From JAZQUM01 sp045631305 (lineage in GTDB: Bacteria; Bacillota; Clostridia; Oscillospirales; Oscillospiraceae): 14,349 nucleotides of DNA. The notes below the pieces were generated by a model, which was not told where the DNA came from, searched no databases, and worked only from the letters and a program-made list of their open reading frames with translations. A program made the translations under genes and the position numbers. Below are positions 1 through 6,874 of the stretch, piece after piece (position 1 is the stretch's first letter; each line of letters opens with the position of its first letter). The stretch spans positions 1 through 14,349 of the forward strand of contig JAZQUM010000036.1 in assembly GCA_045631305.1 (NCBI GenBank), given 5' to 3'.

Positions 1-372
1 GCCGCCGATGGGCAGACCGGTCAGGGAGTTCTTGAAGATCTGCTCGAAGCCCAGGAACTTGATGATGCCGGAGTAAACGTTGGGCTGGAAGCGCAGGCCG
101 CCCTTGTAGGGGCCGATAGCGCCGTTGAACTGGCAGCGATAACCAATGTTGGTGTGATAGTTGCCGTTATCATCCATCCACACTACGCGGAAGGTAAACA
201 TACGTTCGGGCTCAACCATGCGGCCGAGAAGGTCGAACTTTTCATATTCAGGGTGCTTTTCGATAACAGGTTCCAGAGAAGAGAAAACTTCTTCAACGGT
301 CTGTACGAATTCGGGTTCATTGCCGTGTTTCTGCTTTACGCTTTCGATTACGCTTTCAATATAAGCATTCAT
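1..372 (-). CDS. gdhA: NADP-type glutamate dehydrogenase, N-terminal part (cut by window edge)
   Basis: Reading the minus strand from an ATG at 372 gives 124 residues beginning MNAYIESVIESVKQKHGNEP and still open at base 1. The stretches RMVEPERMFTFRVVW, NIGYRCQFNGAIGPYKGGLRF and FLGFEQIFKNSLTGLPIGG are the conserved N-terminal, glutamate-binding part of hexameric bacterial glutamate dehydrogenases. The family enzyme interconverts 2-oxoglutarate plus ammonia and glutamate in the cytoplasm. Roughly 320 residues, including the Rossmann coenzyme domain, lie outside the window, so NADP preference is inferred from family resemblance. An AGGAGG ribosome binding site (384-389 on the complement) fixes the start. 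The gene diverges from the phosphoribosyltransferase gene and has its own promoter. Confidence 0.93.
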   Translation of the reverse strand, partial: MNAYIESVIESVKQKHGNEPEFVQTVEEVFSSLEPVIEKHPEYEKFDLLGRMVEPERMFTFRVVWMDDNGNYHTNIGYRCQFNGAIGPYKGGLRFQPNVYSGIIKFLGFEQIFKNSLTGLPIGG

Positions 373-417
373 GAGAGTAACTACCTCCTAAATATTTATC
401 CCCTAGAACGGATGATA

Positions 418-434
418 GCGGTGCTTTCCACCGC
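418..434 (-). promoter_or_regulatory. Stem-loop at the predicted 5' end of the gdhA transcript
   Basis: GCGGTG (418-423) and CACCGC (429-434) form a perfect 6-bp, mostly G/C stem with a 5-nt loop. It sits at the very start of the transcript predicted from the gdhA promoter. It is upstream of and separate from the ribosome binding site, so an mRNA-stabilising 5' hairpin is a reasonable inference. There is no U-run after it, so it is not a terminator. Confidence 0.45.
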
Positions 435-441
435 AAGTTCC

Positions 442-470
442 ATTTTAACACCATTCTTTCATTTTAACAA
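442..470 (-). promoter_or_regulatory. Predicted sigma-A promoter of gdhA
   Basis: On the minus strand there is a -35 TTGTTA (470-465), a 17-nt spacer and a -10 TAAAAT (447-442) preceded by TGT, an extended -10. This puts the transcription start near 435, about 62 nt before the gdhA start codon. A 10-bp direct repeat TGTTAAAATG occurs twice, 19 bp apart, covering both promoter elements. Confidence 0.6.
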
Positions 471-661
471 GAACTTTTTTCTTTTTTCCGCAATTTTCAA
501 CCCGCAAAAAATGTTGGTTTTTTTCAATATTATTTATCTTTTTGCACTTTTTGCGAAAAAATCCGTTCTTTGCTTACATTTTGTTCAAATATATGTGAAA
601 TTATTTCATAATGCTTTTCTAAGAAATCCCGCTGCCACAGTCCCTCTCATGCCTCCCCCGA

Positions 662-689
662 TTGACTTTTTCTTTTTTCACCGTATAAT
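662..689 (+). promoter_or_regulatory. Predicted sigma-A promoter of the phosphoribosyltransferase gene
   Basis: The -35 is TTGACT (662-667), the spacer is 16 nt and the -10 is a perfect TATAAT (684-689). The predicted start near 696 leaves a leader of only about 30 nt, too short for a riboswitch. The remaining AT-rich sequence between gdhA and this promoter (about 475-660) shows no gene or clear structure. Confidence 0.75.
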
Positions 690-724
690 ATTGATTGAAA
701 TTATATAACTGGGAGGCTTCTTTG

Positions 725-1285
725 ATGACATATCCTATGACCATTGCCGGGCTCAAGCGCGAACTACCCATCTGCAAGATCACAGACGATCTTTACATTG
801 GCGCATTTATCGTTTTCGGTGACGCCGAACTCACCGTCGCCTGCGCACGGGATCTTCTGACCCTTGTTCCTGCCGACAGTTATGACTATATGCTCACTGC
901 CGAAGCTAAAAGCATTCCTCTGATTCACGAAATGGCCCGTCAGAGCGGCGCTGAAAAATACTTTATCGCCCGCAAAGGCCCCAAGGCTTATATGCCCGAT
1001 CCCATTTCCGTGGAAGATCGCTCCATCACCACCGCAGGCAACCAGAAGCTTTATCTTGGCCGCGACGATGCTGAACTGATCCGCGGCAAGCGCATCCTGA
1101 TCGTGGACGATGTCATCTCCACCGGTGGTTCTCTCCTCGCCATGGAAGCGCTGGTTGCGCAGGCAGGCGGCACTGTCACCGGCCGAATCGCTGTGCTGGC
1201 AGAAGGCGATGCCCAGAACCGTGACGATATCCGTTTCCTGGCTCCCCTGCCCCTCTTCAATGCAGACGGCTCCGTAAAAGAATAA
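725..1285 (+). CDS. Phosphoribosyltransferase, adenine/purine type
   Basis: A cytoplasmic type I phosphoribosyltransferase of 186 residues, likely joining a purine base to PRPP to give the nucleoside monophosphate. The PRPP-binding motif ILIVDDVISTGGS lies at about residues 124-136, with the two acidic residues followed by S-T-G-G. The overall pattern (ITDDLYIGAFIVFGD, TAEAKSIPLIHEMARQ, ARKGPK) resembles adenine phosphoribosyltransferase-like proteins. Substrate choice is inferred partly from the adenine deaminase gene downstream. The ATG at 725 was chosen because GGGAGG (711-716) sits 8 nt upstream; the in-frame TTG codons at 695 and 722 fit less well. A strong terminator separates it from the deaminase gene, so the two are neighbours but separately transcribed. 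Xanthine or another purine base remains possible. Confidence 0.85.
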   Translation: MTYPMTIAGLKRELPICKITDDLYIGAFIVFGDAELTVACARDLLTLVPADSYDYMLTAEAKSIPLIHEMARQSGAEKYFIARKGPKAYMPDPISVEDRSITTAGNQKLYLGRDDAELIRGKRILIVDDVISTGGSLLAMEALVAQAGGTVTGRIAVLAEGDAQNRDDIRFLAPLPLFNADGSVKE

Positions 1286-1297
1286 CTTTAAAACTTC

Positions 1298-1332
1298 AAA
1301 AGGACTGACCGATGATCGGTCAGTCCTTTTTT
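1298..1332 (+). terminator. Intrinsic terminator of the phosphoribosyltransferase gene
   Basis: AGGACTGACCG (1301-1311) pairs with CGGTCAGTCCT (1317-1327) around a 5-nt loop. A run of T follows and a run of A precedes, so it may work in both directions. Confidence 0.92.
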
Positions 1333-1366
1333 GCATATTGCACAAAATAAGCTCTTGATTTTCTAT

Positions 1367-1395
1367 TAGACTTTTCCCCTGTTTTATGGTACTCT
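1367..1395 (+). promoter_or_regulatory. Predicted promoter of the adenine deaminase gene (extended -10)
   Basis: A -35-like TAGACT (1367-1372), a 17-nt spacer and TACTCT (1390-1395) preceded by TGG, an extended -10. Individually the hexamers are weak, but the arrangement matches the TGnTACTnT form also seen at the riboswitch promoter in this window. The start would be near 1402. Confidence 0.45.
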
Positions 1396-1401
1396 TATAA
1401 A

Positions 1402-1435
1402 AATAATATTTAGGTTAGCTAATAATATTTTAGGT
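1402..1435 (+). repeat. Two-copy direct repeat in the adenine deaminase leader
   Basis: AATAATATTTAGGT (1402-1415) recurs as AATAATATTTTAGGT (1421-1435), about 19-20 bp apart, with the palindrome TTAGCTAA (1415-1422) at the junction. It lies at the predicted transcription start of the deaminase gene, so an operator is possible. No regulator can be named. Confidence 0.5.
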
Positions 1436-1479
1436 CTTGAGCGAATAGAAATATAAGAGCATGGAAAGGAGTGCATCGT

Positions 1480-3207
1480 ATGGCAAATAAAGAAAGCTAC
1501 ACTGGAAAAATCAACCGCAAAACCGCCAAAAAAATCCGCATCATTGATGTGGCGGCAGGCAGAAAACAAGCTGATCTCGTTTTGAAAAATGCCACCTATG
1601 TCAATGTTTTCAGCAACGAACTCTGCACAGGTGACATCGCCGTGGTCAACGGGCTCATTGCCGGCATTGGTACTTACAGCGGCGTTGCAGAAGTGGATGT
1701 AAGCGACAAAATCGTTTTGCCCGGCTTTATTGACGCCCATATTCATCTGGAAAGTGCCATGGTCACTCCTGCAGAATTTGCCAAAGCCGTCCTCCCCCAC
1801 GGTACCACTACCGTCATTACCGACCCCCACGAAATCACCAATGTCATGGGGACCGACGGCATCGAATATATGCTGCAGGCAACAGAAGATCTTCCTGTGG
1901 ATGTTCGCTTTATGCTGCCTTCCTGCGTGCCTGCAACGCCTTTGGATGAAGCAGGTGCTGTGCTGGATTACCGCGCTATCGACTCTTTCTATGAGCACCC
2001 CAGAGTGCAGGGGCTTGCCGAAATGATGAATTTTGTGGGAGCTGTCAACGCAGATCCTCAGGTTATTGAAAAAATTACCGGTGCTCAGGCACACCACAAA
2101 AAAATTGATGGCCATGCCCCCGGCCTTGCAGGCAACGATCTCAATGCTTATGTGGCGGCCGGCGTGTATTCCGACCACGAGTGTTCCGAATTGGAAGACG
2201 CATTGGCTAAGCTGCGTCTGGGACAGTTTATCATGCTGCGTGACGGCACCGCTGCCCGCAACGTGGACGCTTTGGCCGGCTTGCTCACGCCTCAGTATGC
2301 AGAGCGCTGCATGTTCTGCTGCGATGATAAGCATCCTAATGACCTTTTGGAAACCGGCCACATTGATTATATTGTAAAAAAGGTTATCGCACTGGGTGTA
2401 GATCCCATTCTTGCCATCAAGGTAGCTTGTCATCATGCTGCCCGCTACTTCCTGCTGAATAACCGCGGTGCCATCGCTCCCGGCTATTTAGGTGACCTTG
2501 TGGTTATTGATAATTTTGAAAACTTCAATATCGAGCGCGTTTATAAAAAGGGTGAATTGATGTATGACGGTGAAGTGAAAGACTTCCCCGTCCCTCAGGT
2601 AGATGCCGATCTTTCAGCCCGTGCCCACAACACGTTCCATCTCTCCCATCTTACCGCTGCCGACTTCGCAGATGCCCGCCCCCGCGGTGTCATTGGTATG
2701 ATTCCCGGAGAGATCGTCACCAGCGACGAAGGCTATGCCCAGAAAATCGATATAGCGCAGGACATCCTGAAAATCGCTGTGGTGGAACGCCATAAAAATA
2801 CCCGTCATATCGGCATCGGTTACATCAAAGGATACGGACTTAAATCCGGCGCTGTAGCCACCAGCGTATCCCACGATTCTCATAATATCATCGTGGTAGG
2901 CACCAACGAAGAAGATATGGCCGCCGCAGTCAATCACATTGCCGAAAGCAACGGCGGTATCACCGTAATGGAAAACGGAAAAGTTCTTGGGCATGTATCT
3001 TTGGCGATTGCCGGCATCATGAGTGATGAGCCTTTGGAAAAGGTAAACGAAGATTTGGAAACTGCCAAAGAAAAAGCCTTCACTTTGGGTGTATCCCGCG
3101 GAATCGATCCTTTTATGACGTTGAGCTTCATGGCTCTTCCCGTGATTCCCACGCTGCGCATCACCACCCGCGGCGTTCTCGATGTTCTCACCCAGCAGTA
3201 TATCTAA
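1480..3207 (+). CDS. ade: Adenine deaminase
   Basis: Deaminates adenine to hypoxanthine and ammonia in the cytoplasm (purine salvage or use of adenine as a nitrogen source). The protein has 575 residues, normal for the AdeC branch of the amidohydrolase superfamily. Visible signatures are the metal-binding PGFIDAHIHLES (81-92), TVITDPHEI (111-119), GHAPGL (211-216), SDHE (231-234) and CDDKHPND (281-288). The C-terminal third carries the adenine-deaminase-specific region (HIGIGYIKGYGLKSGAVATSV, VSHDSHNIIVVG). ATG 1480 is preferred over the in-frame GTG at 1471 because GGAAAGGAG (1463-1471) ends 8 nt before the ATG and overlaps the GTG. The purine phosphoribosyltransferase immediately upstream could return adenine or the deamination product to nucleotides; that link is inferred. 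Confidence 0.96.
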   Translation: MANKESYTGKINRKTAKKIRIIDVAAGRKQADLVLKNATYVNVFSNELCTGDIAVVNGLIAGIGTYSGVAEVDVSDKIVLPGFIDAHIHLESAMVTPAEFAKAVLPHGTTTVITDPHEITNVMGTDGIEYMLQATEDLPVDVRFMLPSCVPATPLDEAGAVLDYRAIDSFYEHPRVQGLAEMMNFVGAVNADPQVIEKITGAQAHHKKIDGHAPGLAGNDLNAYVAAGVYSDHECSELEDALAKLRLGQFIMLRDGTAARNVDALAGLLTPQYAERCMFCCDDKHPNDLLETGHIDYIVKKVIALGVDPILAIKVACHHAARYFLLNNRGAIAPGYLGDLVVIDNFENFNIERVYKKGELMYDGEVKDFPVPQVDADLSARAHNTFHLSHLTAADFADARPRGVIGMIPGEIVTSDEGYAQKIDIAQDILKIAVVERHKNTRHIGIGYIKGYGLKSGAVATSVSHDSHNIIVVGTNEEDMAAAVNHIAESNGGITVMENGKVLGHVSLAIAGIMSDEPLEKVNEDLETAKEKAFTLGVSRGIDPFMTLSFMALPVIPTLRITTRGVLDVLTQQYI

Positions 3208-3223
3208 TATTTCCCATTTATCC

Positions 3224-3262
3224 GCAAAAGCGCTGCTTTTACAGCGGCGCTTTTGCCTTTTT
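3224..3262 (+). terminator. Intrinsic terminator of the adenine deaminase gene
   Basis: GCAAAAGCGC (3224-3233) pairs with GCGCTTTTGC (3247-3256), with a possible alternative inner stem CGCTG/CAGCG. A T-rich tract follows. Confidence 0.85.
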
Positions 3263-3318
3263 CAAAAGATTTTCTCTGTCAAGCGGAAAAGCTTTCCAAT
3301 AGTTGAAAATATTATGGT

Positions 3319-3347
3319 TTGCAATCCAACTTTTTCTCTTTTATGCT
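3319..3347 (+). promoter_or_regulatory. Candidate promoter of the cell-wall hydrolase gene
   Basis: TTGCAA (3319-3324), a 17-nt spacer and TATGCT (3342-3347), each matching four of six consensus bases. The start would be near 3354. Sporulation or other alternative sigma-factor control cannot be excluded from sequence alone. Confidence 0.35.
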
Positions 3348-3378
3348 CAGAATATCTTTTTTGGAAAGGACGAGCATT

Positions 3379-4185
3379 ATGAAGAAAAAGTTTTTCGCCC
3401 TGTTGCTTTTGCTGACACTTTTTTGCGGAGTTCTCCCTGTAACGGCAGCAGCGGGCACCACCGTTTATATTGATGGCACCCCATTGCCAGCCTATTGTCC
3501 CTTAGATCACGGTACAACCTATGTCCCGATGCGAGCGTTCTTAAATGCCGTAGGCGGCTATGAAATTTGGTGGGATGGCGAAAACAAAGCCGCTGCTGCC
3601 CGCAGCACCGCAAACGAGATCACAGCTCCGATCGATCAAAAGAACATCACCGTAAACGGCATATTCTACGATCTGCAAAATGCCATCTATCTTAAAAACG
3701 GCGTTACATACGTTCCTCTTCGCGTCTTTGCGGGCGCTTTGGGATATGATGTTTGCTGGGACCGCACCCGTGGCGGTGCTGCTGTAAATACTGCCGCTAA
3801 CCTTACTGCCTACCCCTACACGGAAGACGACCTCTACTGGCTCTCCCGCGTGATCTACGCCGAAAGCGGCGGGGAAAGTCTGGAAGGACAAATTGCTGTA
3901 GGTAATGTAGTTTTGAATCGTGTCCGCTCTGCAGAATATCCCAACAGTATTTACGAAGTTATTTTCGACACCAAGGATGCCGTGCAGTTTGAACCCATCG
4001 CCAACGGCACCATTTACAATATCCCCTCCGCTCTTTCTATTACAGCAGCAAAGCTGGCGATGCGGGGCAACCGCCCCGTGGGTGAGAGCCTCTATTTCTA
4101 TGCCCCCGCCCTCTCTCAGGGCACATGGATCAATGCCAACTGCACCTATGTCCGTACCATCGGCTGCCACCGATTCTACCGTTGA
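3379..4185 (+). CDS. Secreted cell-wall hydrolase: copper-amine-oxidase-like N domain plus SleB/CwlJ domain
   Basis: A 268-residue exported protein. It starts with a Sec signal peptide (MKKK, then a hydrophobic core FFALLLLLTLFCGVLPV, likely cleavage near AAA at 23-25). Residues about 27-140 form a copper-amine-oxidase N-terminal-like domain with two similar units (TTYVPMRAFLNAVGG, VTYVPLRVFAGALGY), often a wall-associated module in Firmicutes. Residues about 148-268 form a SleB/CwlJ hydrolase domain (LSRVIYAESGGESLEGQIAVGNVVLNRV), with the probable catalytic glutamate at 162. Relatives cut peptidoglycan, some in the spore cortex; whether this one acts on spores or vegetative wall cannot be told. 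ATG 3379 was chosen because GGAAAGGA lies just upstream and the signal peptide begins there; an upstream in-frame TTG extension would bury it. No clear terminator separates it from the next operon. Confidence 0.9.
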   Translation: MKKKFFALLLLLTLFCGVLPVTAAAGTTVYIDGTPLPAYCPLDHGTTYVPMRAFLNAVGGYEIWWDGENKAAAARSTANEITAPIDQKNITVNGIFYDLQNAIYLKNGVTYVPLRVFAGALGYDVCWDRTRGGAAVNTAANLTAYPYTEDDLYWLSRVIYAESGGESLEGQIAVGNVVLNRVRSAEYPNSIYEVIFDTKDAVQFEPIANGTIYNIPSALSITAAKLAMRGNRPVGESLYFYAPALSQGTWINANCTYVRTIGCHRFYR

Positions 4186-4186
4186 T

Positions 4187-4215
4187 TTGACTTTTCTTCC
4201 GCGGGTGATTAAAAT
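4187..4215 (+). promoter_or_regulatory. Predicted sigma-A promoter of the TIGR04255 two-gene operon
   Basis: TTGACT (4187-4192), a 17-nt spacer and TAAAAT (4210-4215), starting 2 nt after the hydrolase stop codon. The predicted start near 4222 leaves a 26-nt leader. Confidence 0.65.
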
Positions 4216-4247
4216 ATCGGTAATGACTTAGCAAAGGAGTTTTGCGC

Positions 4248-5036
4248 ATGCTGTTTTCCAACGAAGAGCGCGTTATTTATGACCGCTCCCCTCTCCACGA
4301 GGTAATCTGCCAGATCCGTTTTCCTGATATCCTTACCATCGAGGCTAAAGAACCCGCAGATTTTCAGGAAGCTATCCGTGCCGATTTTCCCCGTTATCTT
4401 TTGAAAAAAGACCAGCCTGCGCCCAAAATCACCGGCTTCGTGGACGGCACCCCCCAGATGGACCGTCCTGCCCCCATTACCAACTACCATTTCGTTTCCG
4501 CAGATAATATGTGGAAACTGAATCTCACCCGCAATTTTATTGCCCTCTCCACATTGCGCTACACCTGTTGGGAAGACTTTGCCAAAATGCTGGATAAACC
4601 TTTGGCACAGTTTATCAAAATCTATCAGCCCGCGTTTTTCCAGCGCATCGGTCTGCGCTATCTCAACATTATTTCCCGCAAGAAACTGGATCTGGAAGAC
4701 ACGCCCTGGAGCGACCTGATCCAAAGCCCCTATCTCGGCCCTTTGGCAGAAGAGGATGTGCGGGAACAGGCAACCATGAAATCCTCCATCGATTTTGAAA
4801 TAATGCTGGATAGCAGTTGCCGCGCCAAAGTCCATGCAGGCCCCGGCACCCTGAAAATCGCAAAACCCGGTGCCGTGCAGGATACAGAACCCAAGTTCAT
4901 TCTGGATATTGACATTTCCATGCAGGGCAATATTGACATCCCTATGTCTGCCGGTAGTTTGGAAACCCTCCACGGCCACTCCACCCGCATTTTCCGCGGC
5001 GCCATTACCCAGGAGCTTCATGATGCAATGTTGTAA
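4248..5036 (+). CDS. TIGR04255 family protein, function unknown
   Basis: 262 residues, apparently cytoplasmic (no signal peptide or membrane segment). The opening SPLHEVICQIRFP (14-26), the central FQRIGLRYLNII (131-142) and the late FILDIDISM (217-225) with FRGAITQELHDAML at the end match the TIGR04255 family, described as sporadically distributed and without a known activity. No catalytic motif stands out. ATG 4248 is chosen because AAAGGAG (4233-4239) is 8 nt upstream; the in-frame TTG at 4242 is too close. The next gene begins 11 nt after its stop with nearly the same leader sequence, so the two are very likely co-translated. Family assignment rests on recognised motifs and was not checked by a profile search. 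Confidence 0.8.
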   Translation: MLFSNEERVIYDRSPLHEVICQIRFPDILTIEAKEPADFQEAIRADFPRYLLKKDQPAPKITGFVDGTPQMDRPAPITNYHFVSADNMWKLNLTRNFIALSTLRYTCWEDFAKMLDKPLAQFIKIYQPAFFQRIGLRYLNIISRKKLDLEDTPWSDLIQSPYLGPLAEEDVREQATMKSSIDFEIMLDSSCRAKVHAGPGTLKIAKPGAVQDTEPKFILDIDISMQGNIDIPMSAGSLETLHGHSTRIFRGAITQELHDAML

Positions 5037-5047
5037 AGGAGTTTCGC

Positions 5048-5806
5048 ATGACACTTTTTGACTATTATCTCAGTTACATGGAAAAACTTTGCGAGGGCCT
5101 TCTCCCCGCTCCCGCAGGCATTACTTTGCGGGAAAGCAGCCCTGAAAAGCGAGCTATAGAGCTCCAGCAGCAGATCGCTGCTATGGGTATCCCCGCTTTT
5201 GTGCGCGCCTGCGCCGAAGTGGATGGCACCGTTATTGACGAAACTGTCTATGCCGATTTCAACAGCGACGATCTTTTTGCCTCCCTGCAGGCCATGGCAG
5301 CGTCTCAGGATGTACCCGCTCAGAAAGAAGCGCCTGCTGAAGAAGACCCCGATAAGGGAAAACATGCTTTCGAGGTATTTCTGGACTGCATCAATCAGGA
5401 AGATTCTTTGGTGACCTATCTCATTGAAGTCATCAAAAATGAGGATTGGAAAGAATTTTTCAAGCTTTCACAAATCACCACCAAGATGGATCTTGACCCT
5501 CAGGAATTTCTTTACTGGTTGGGCAACAAAGAGCTTTATGCCCAAGAAGAGGAGCAAAAGTGTGTTCTTTTGATGGACCGCTGTTTAGCACGGCTGATGG
5601 AAGAAAAGAAGTTGGAACTGGTAGCCGCCCTTTTAAGCGGCGATCAAACCACCTTCGAAGTTTTCCGCTGCGAGGCACCCGAACTTTGCAACGTACCTGA
5701 TGCCACCTTCCAGTGGTTCTGCCAAAACTATCTGGACCGCGACTACCCCCTTCGCATGCTGATGCGCTTCCACGGTGTAAAATTCCCCGAAAAACTGAAT
5801 CGCTGA
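5048..5806 (+). CDS. Hypothetical protein, partner of the TIGR04255 gene
   Basis: I do not recognise this 252-residue protein. It has no signal peptide or membrane segment. It reads as two parts: an N-terminal region (about 1-85, starting MTLFDYYLSYMEKLCEGLLP) and a mostly helical, acidic C-terminal region (about 106-252), joined by a low-complexity linker rich in A, E, P and K (88-104). Eight cysteines are scattered (15, 55, 114, 172, 179, 208, 214, 225) but do not form an obvious metal-binding pattern. AAAGGAG (5035-5041) overlaps the stop of the previous gene and lies 6 nt before the ATG. Tight spacing suggests a shared complex or pathway with the TIGR04255 protein. Confidence 0.8.
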   Translation: MTLFDYYLSYMEKLCEGLLPAPAGITLRESSPEKRAIELQQQIAAMGIPAFVRACAEVDGTVIDETVYADFNSDDLFASLQAMAASQDVPAQKEAPAEEDPDKGKHAFEVFLDCINQEDSLVTYLIEVIKNEDWKEFFKLSQITTKMDLDPQEFLYWLGNKELYAQEEEQKCVLLMDRCLARLMEEKKLELVAALLSGDQTTFEVFRCEAPELCNVPDATFQWFCQNYLDRDYPLRMLMRFHGVKFPEKLNR

Positions 5807-5842
5807 AAAAAAGAGTGAATGCCAAAGCATTCACTCTTTTTT
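5807..5842. terminator. Bidirectional intrinsic terminator between convergent operons
   Basis: GAGTGAATGC (5813-5822) pairs with GCATTCACTC (5827-5836) around a CAAA loop. It is flanked by a run of A on the left and a run of T on the right, so it can end transcription from either side. The last codons of the PAP2 gene overlap its right flank. Confidence 0.93.
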
Positions 5843-6370
5843 CTTTTTGATTTTCAGTATCGCTTCGTAGCAAAGCCAGCCAATGGCAACACCAAGCACC
5901 GTGCCGCCCAAAATATCACTCGGGAAATGGACAAAAAGATAAAGTCTGGAAAAAGCGATCAGCACTGCCAACGGAGCAGCTCCCCACGCAAAGCGCTTCT
6001 CACCGCGAATCAACGCAGTTGCCGCGATCACGGAAGAAAGGGTATGCCCCGAAGGGAAAGAATAATCCGTGGGATTTCCCGCAAGAACCAGCATTTCAGG
6101 CTGCAGCCAACAAGGCCGCGGACGGGCAATGATATTTTTCAGCGCTACATTCCCCACAAGAACGCCAACCGCCAAAGCCAGCAGCACAGCGATGCCCACC
6201 TTGCGATAACGGCGGGTGCAAAGCAGCGCGATGCCTGCCGCGATCCAGATAAGCCCCGCGTCTCCCAATTGGGAAACCAAGGGCATCAGCGTGTCCAAAA
6301 AGGAAAAAGCGCGCAGTTGGGCAATGGCATAGAGGATGTCCCAATCCCATTGCTGCAAAATTTCGATCAA
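5831..6370 (-). CDS. PAP2-family membrane phosphatase
   Basis: A 179-residue integral membrane phosphatase of the PAP2 (phosphatidic acid phosphatase type 2) superfamily. All three catalytic motifs are present: KNIIARPRP (78-86), PSGH (106-109) and SRLYLFVHFPSD (141-152), with catalytic histidines at 109 and 148. Several hydrophobic segments surround them (about 37-53, 59-78, 110-122, 131-144, 153-170). Relatives act on undecaprenyl pyrophosphate, phosphatidylglycerophosphate or similar lipids; the substrate cannot be told here, though undecaprenyl pyrophosphate recycling is a common role. The start is a TTG at 6370, chosen because AAAGGAGGT (6384-6376) lies 6 nt upstream and the next ATG is at residue 29. 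The ribosome binding site overlaps the stop of the upstream gene, suggesting translational coupling. It is the last gene of a four-gene operon. Confidence 0.88.
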   Translation of the reverse strand: MIEILQQWDWDILYAIAQLRAFSFLDTLMPLVSQLGDAGLIWIAAGIALLCTRRYRKVGIAVLLALAVGVLVGNVALKNIIARPRPCWLQPEMLVLAGNPTDYSFPSGHTLSSVIAATALIRGEKRFAWGAAPLAVLIAFSRLYLFVHFPSDILGGTVLGVAIGWLCYEAILKIKKKKE

Positions 6371-6382
6371 AGCTGACCTCCT

Positions 6383-6859
6383 TTAGGAAAAGAACATCAT
6401 GCCCGCACCGTAGGTGACAAAGGCAACAATAAGGCCTGCTGCCACCACACCCAGCGCAATGGCAGGAAAGGCACGCTTGATACGGATCTTCATCATAGCT
6501 GCCACCAGTGCCCCCGTCCACGCGCCGGTACCGGGCAAGGGAATTGCCACCAGAATAAAGAGGCCCCAGAAGGTGTACTTACGCACTGTGTCTGCCTTTT
6601 GGGCAGCCCGCTGCTCAAGCCCCGTCACCACTTTGTTAAGCCACGCACTCTTTTGCCGCAGCCATGCAAAAATCTGACGGATAAAGATAATAATAAAAGG
6701 CACAGGCACCAGATTCCCCAAAACGGAAACCACAATAGCAGGCCATAAATTCATACCATGGGCAAGAGCCACAGGAATAGCGCCGCGCAGCTCCACTACC
6801 GGGAGCATAGATACGAAAAATGTCATCAGCACATTGCCGAAAGGAAAATCCCAAAGCAT
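6383..6859 (-). CDS. COG2426 / small multidrug-export-like membrane protein
   Basis: A 158-residue integral membrane protein resembling COG2426 (Pfam 'putative small multi-drug export protein'). Recognised features are the N-terminal LPVVELRGAIPVALAHG (19-35) and the PLPGTGAWTGALVA motif (107-120), with hydrophobic segments at about 8-20, 39-62, 97-121 and 131-156. The two E/R- and P/G-containing motifs sit at membrane re-entry positions, as in the DedA-like superfamily; that parallel is inferred. Transport function is a family label with little experimental support. ATG 6859 follows an AGGAG (complement of 6867-6871) at suitable distance. It begins 15 nt after the PHP gene and ends 12 nt before the PAP2 gene, so the two membrane proteins may serve a shared envelope-lipid role. 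Confidence 0.82.
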   Translation of the reverse strand: MLWDFPFGNVLMTFFVSMLPVVELRGAIPVALAHGMNLWPAIVVSVLGNLVPVPFIIIFIRQIFAWLRQKSAWLNKVVTGLEQRAAQKADTVRKYTFWGLFILVAIPLPGTGAWTGALVAAMMKIRIKRAFPAIALGVVAAGLIVAFVTYGAGMMFFS

Positions 6860-6874
6860 GCTGTTTCTCCTGAT

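Noticed and set aside
154..708. 184-codon plus-strand frame through gdhA start and the intergenic region
   Set aside because: It runs antisense to gdhA and then through AT-rich non-coding sequence, and has no family resemblance.
1396..1479. Purine riboswitch before adenine deaminase
   Set aside because: The leader is AT-rich and lacks the conserved three-way-junction elements of that family.
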